Below, in pieces: positions 12,835 to 14,285 of a DNA stretch of 14,285 bases (position 1 is the first letter of the stretch; the number at the start of each line of letters is the position of its first letter). The position numbers and the translations under genes are program-made. Under the pieces are notes generated by a model. It saw only the letters and a list, made by a program, of their open reading frames with translations. It ran no database searches and had not been told where the DNA came from. The stretch covers positions 1 to 14,285 of the forward strand of contig DFEN01000170.1 in NCBI GenBank assembly GCA_002368685.1, in the 5' to 3' direction. Origin of the DNA: Lachnospiraceae bacterium UBA3801 (lineage in GTDB: Bacteria; Bacillota; Clostridia; Lachnospirales; Lachnospiraceae).

Positions 12835-14285
12835 TCATCCTTCGGAATGGCAGAGAACTGATATTGCTTTAATTATATCCCTTGCCATCATCGGATACTC
12901 TCCAACTTCTTCCCTTGCTTTGTCGCCTGCTCTGCCATGAAGGTTCACAGCTGCACAAACCATATCTGGTATTCTTCCCTTGTCACACTGCGCAAGAAGT
13001 CCCGCTATCATACCGGCTAGGACATCTCCAGATCCACCCTTAGACATACCGGAATTCCCGGTAGTATTTATATACAACGGACACTCTCTGGCATATCCTT
13101 CCATACCAGAAGCATCCTCCAGATTATTCCTGTAAGCAACAACTGTTCTTGCATCTTTAAGAACAACTATTATGCCTTCATTATACGCCAGACTATAGGC
13201 CTGACTCTTTCTAAAGTCCTTAAGGAGCTGAATGCCATCACTATATCCTAGTCCGCTTAGCATAAGGTCATATGTTTCCTTGTCGTATCCAGCCTTAACT
13301 ATTCTAAGCATCTCCATCATATGCGGAGTTATTATTACATTTCCTTTTCCGAGCTTTGATGTGAAGGACTTGAACCATTCATGCGAAGAGTCCATTGAAA
13401 TAATATTCAGTGCGTCCGCATCAAGTATCAGTCTCTGACCTTCCGTAACTGTATCTGCCAAATGTCTCATCAGCTGCTTTGATATATCACTCGTACCCAG
13501 TCCCGGTCCTGCAAGTATTACATCCGCCCACTTAACTGAGGATTTGAAGTTCTCAACAAACTCATCATTTAAGCTGACTTCAGCGCCCTTTCTAAAAAGC
13601 CCTTTTCCTCTGCCTTCCGTGATGCTATCTGTATCGTATGTAAGTATCATCGCCTCGGGCAGCTTGTCACATAGAATATCTCTATTTCTTATATCAGTTA
13701 CAACCTTAACCAGGCCTGCACCAACTCTATAAGCCGCTTCCGCCGCCATATAGACTGCACCATATATATCCCTGGAGCCTGCTACTATGAGGACTTTACC
13801 ATAGGTACCTTTATTTGAATCGCCCTTTCTGGCAGGTAGGATCTTGGCAACCTCCGCATCCTCATATTCATGACAAATGTATATATTTTCAGTCGCCGTC
13901 TGACTATTACGCGCTATCTCAGCCTCACTAATGTCATATACACCCTGATCACGAAGAACCTCCGCCATTTTTTTTACATCTTCAGGAACGTATAGACCTA
14001 TACTCTTGCAGCGGATATCGCCGGAGTATTCGCGGCCTTCATTCAGAAGCATTCCATACTTTATATATTCAAATGTAACTGTCATATCACATCTGACTGC
14101 CCTTCCAAGTATACGCCCTGTATCAGCACTTATTCCACTTGGAATATCAACTCCAACAACAAATGTAGTTGAAGGAGTAGCATTTATTGCATCTACCACT
14201 TCGGCCTGAACTCCTGTTACATCTCTAGTAAGCCCAACGCCGAAAATGCCATCAATAACAACTTTATATTCATCAATACCATTTA
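12835..14285 (-). CDS. nnr: Bifunctional NAD(P)H-hydrate epimerase / ADP-dependent dehydratase, N-terminus cut by window edge
   Basis: This is the last 482 residues of a bifunctional Nnr protein, which repairs hydrated NADH/NADPH: the YjeF_N domain epimerises the R and S forms and the C-terminal kinase-like domain dehydrates the S form using ADP. The frame stays open to the right edge, beginning NGIDEYKVVIDGIFGVGLTRD, so roughly the first 100 residues are missing. VVGVDIPSGISADTG and a TVTFEYIKYG block complete YjeF_N. The dehydratase domain begins near visible residue 145 with LPARKGDSNKGTYGKVLIVAGS, continues with LAGPGLGTSD, LILDADALN and ITPHMMEM, and ends with the anion-hole loop TTGNSGMSKGGSGDVLAGM. 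A GTG at 14199 could pass for a start but lies inside the conserved epimerase domain. It is followed by alr after 48 bases. Confidence 0.94.
   Translation of the reverse strand, partial: NGIDEYKVVIDGIFGVGLTRDVTGVQAEVVDAINATPSTTFVVGVDIPSGISADTGRILGRAVRCDMTVTFEYIKYGMLLNEGREYSGDIRCKSIGLYVPEDVKKMAEVLRDQGVYDISEAEIARNSQTATENIYICHEYEDAEVAKILPARKGDSNKGTYGKVLIVAGSRDIYGAVYMAAEAAYRVGAGLVKVVTDIRNRDILCDKLPEAMILTYDTDSITEGRGKGLFRKGAEVSLNDEFVENFKSSVKWADVILAGPGLGTSDISKQLMRHLADTVTEGQRLILDADALNIISMDSSHEWFKSFTSKLGKGNVIITPHMMEMLRIVKAGYDKETYDLMLSGLGYSDGIQLLKDFRKSQAYSLAYNEGIIVVLKDARTVVAYRNNLEDASGMEGYARECPLYINTTGNSGMSKGGSGDVLAGMIAGLLAQCDKGRIPDMVCAAVNLHGRAGDKAREEVGEYPMMARDIIKAISVLCHSEG

Noticed and set aside
14197..14199. 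GTG as the start of nnr
   Set aside because: The frame continues upstream with a conserved epimerase motif (VVIDGIFGVGLTRD) to the window edge, so the gene is truncated by the window rather than starting here.
1..14285. CRISPR array, tRNA, riboswitch, toxin-antitoxin or phage genes
   Set aside because: The gaps are short and were read on both strands. I saw no regular repeat-spacer pattern, cloverleaf, T-box or riboswitch-like leader, and no small coding pair.

Overview
This window looks like chromosomal core genome from an anaerobic Clostridia species, most likely a butyrate-forming member of the Lachnospiraceae (Butyrivibrio/Roseburia/Lachnospira-like). That placement is an inference from protein character: a 447-residue butyryl-CoA:acetate CoA-transferase-type enzyme, the MSGHSKFAN variant of YebC, a short CorC-type CBS protein, a cytidylate-kinase-like protein, an RqcH/NFACT protein next to a yicC-gmk-rpoZ block, and strong GGAGG-type ribosome binding sites. 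Every gene I can support lies on the minus strand, so transcription runs from high to low coordinates. No tRNA, rRNA, CRISPR array, transposase or phage gene is visible. No gap between genes exceeds about 140 bases.

Layout in transcription order. (1) 14285-11623: the 3' part of nnr (NAD(P)H-hydrate repair, cut by the window edge) and alr (alanine racemase). (2) 11518-9217: a cytosolic CBS/CorC_HlyC protein behind an extended -10 promoter, then yebC and a cytidylate-kinase-like gene. (3) 9147-7711: glgA (glycogen synthase) behind its own extended -10 promoter. (4) A 70-base intergenic element (7618-7687) with a 24-bp near-perfect inverted repeat and a short direct repeat. (5) 7590-2465: a tightly coupled cluster of rqcH (ribosome-associated quality control), a membrane-anchored EAL c-di-GMP phosphodiesterase and a CoA-transferase. 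The ribosome binding site of the second gene overlaps the stop of the first, and the second and third genes overlap by 8 bases (ATGCTTAA). (6) A near-consensus sigma-A promoter at 2399-2427 drives yicC, gmk, rpoZ and murE (cut by the window edge), a housekeeping block resembling the Bacillus yloC-remA-gmk-rpoZ region but without remA.

The two cell-wall genes (alr, murE) sit at opposite ends. RNA and translation quality control (YicC, RqcH, YebC, RpoZ) is over-represented, as usual for such blocks. I found no clearly new multi-gene system. The points most worth a second look are the CoA-transferase/c-di-GMP phosphodiesterase pair placed between rqcH and yicC, the large intergenic palindrome that resembles a REP/RAYT-type repeat, a second small palindromic repeat ahead of rpoZ, and a hairpin before murE whose T-run faces the opposite strand.
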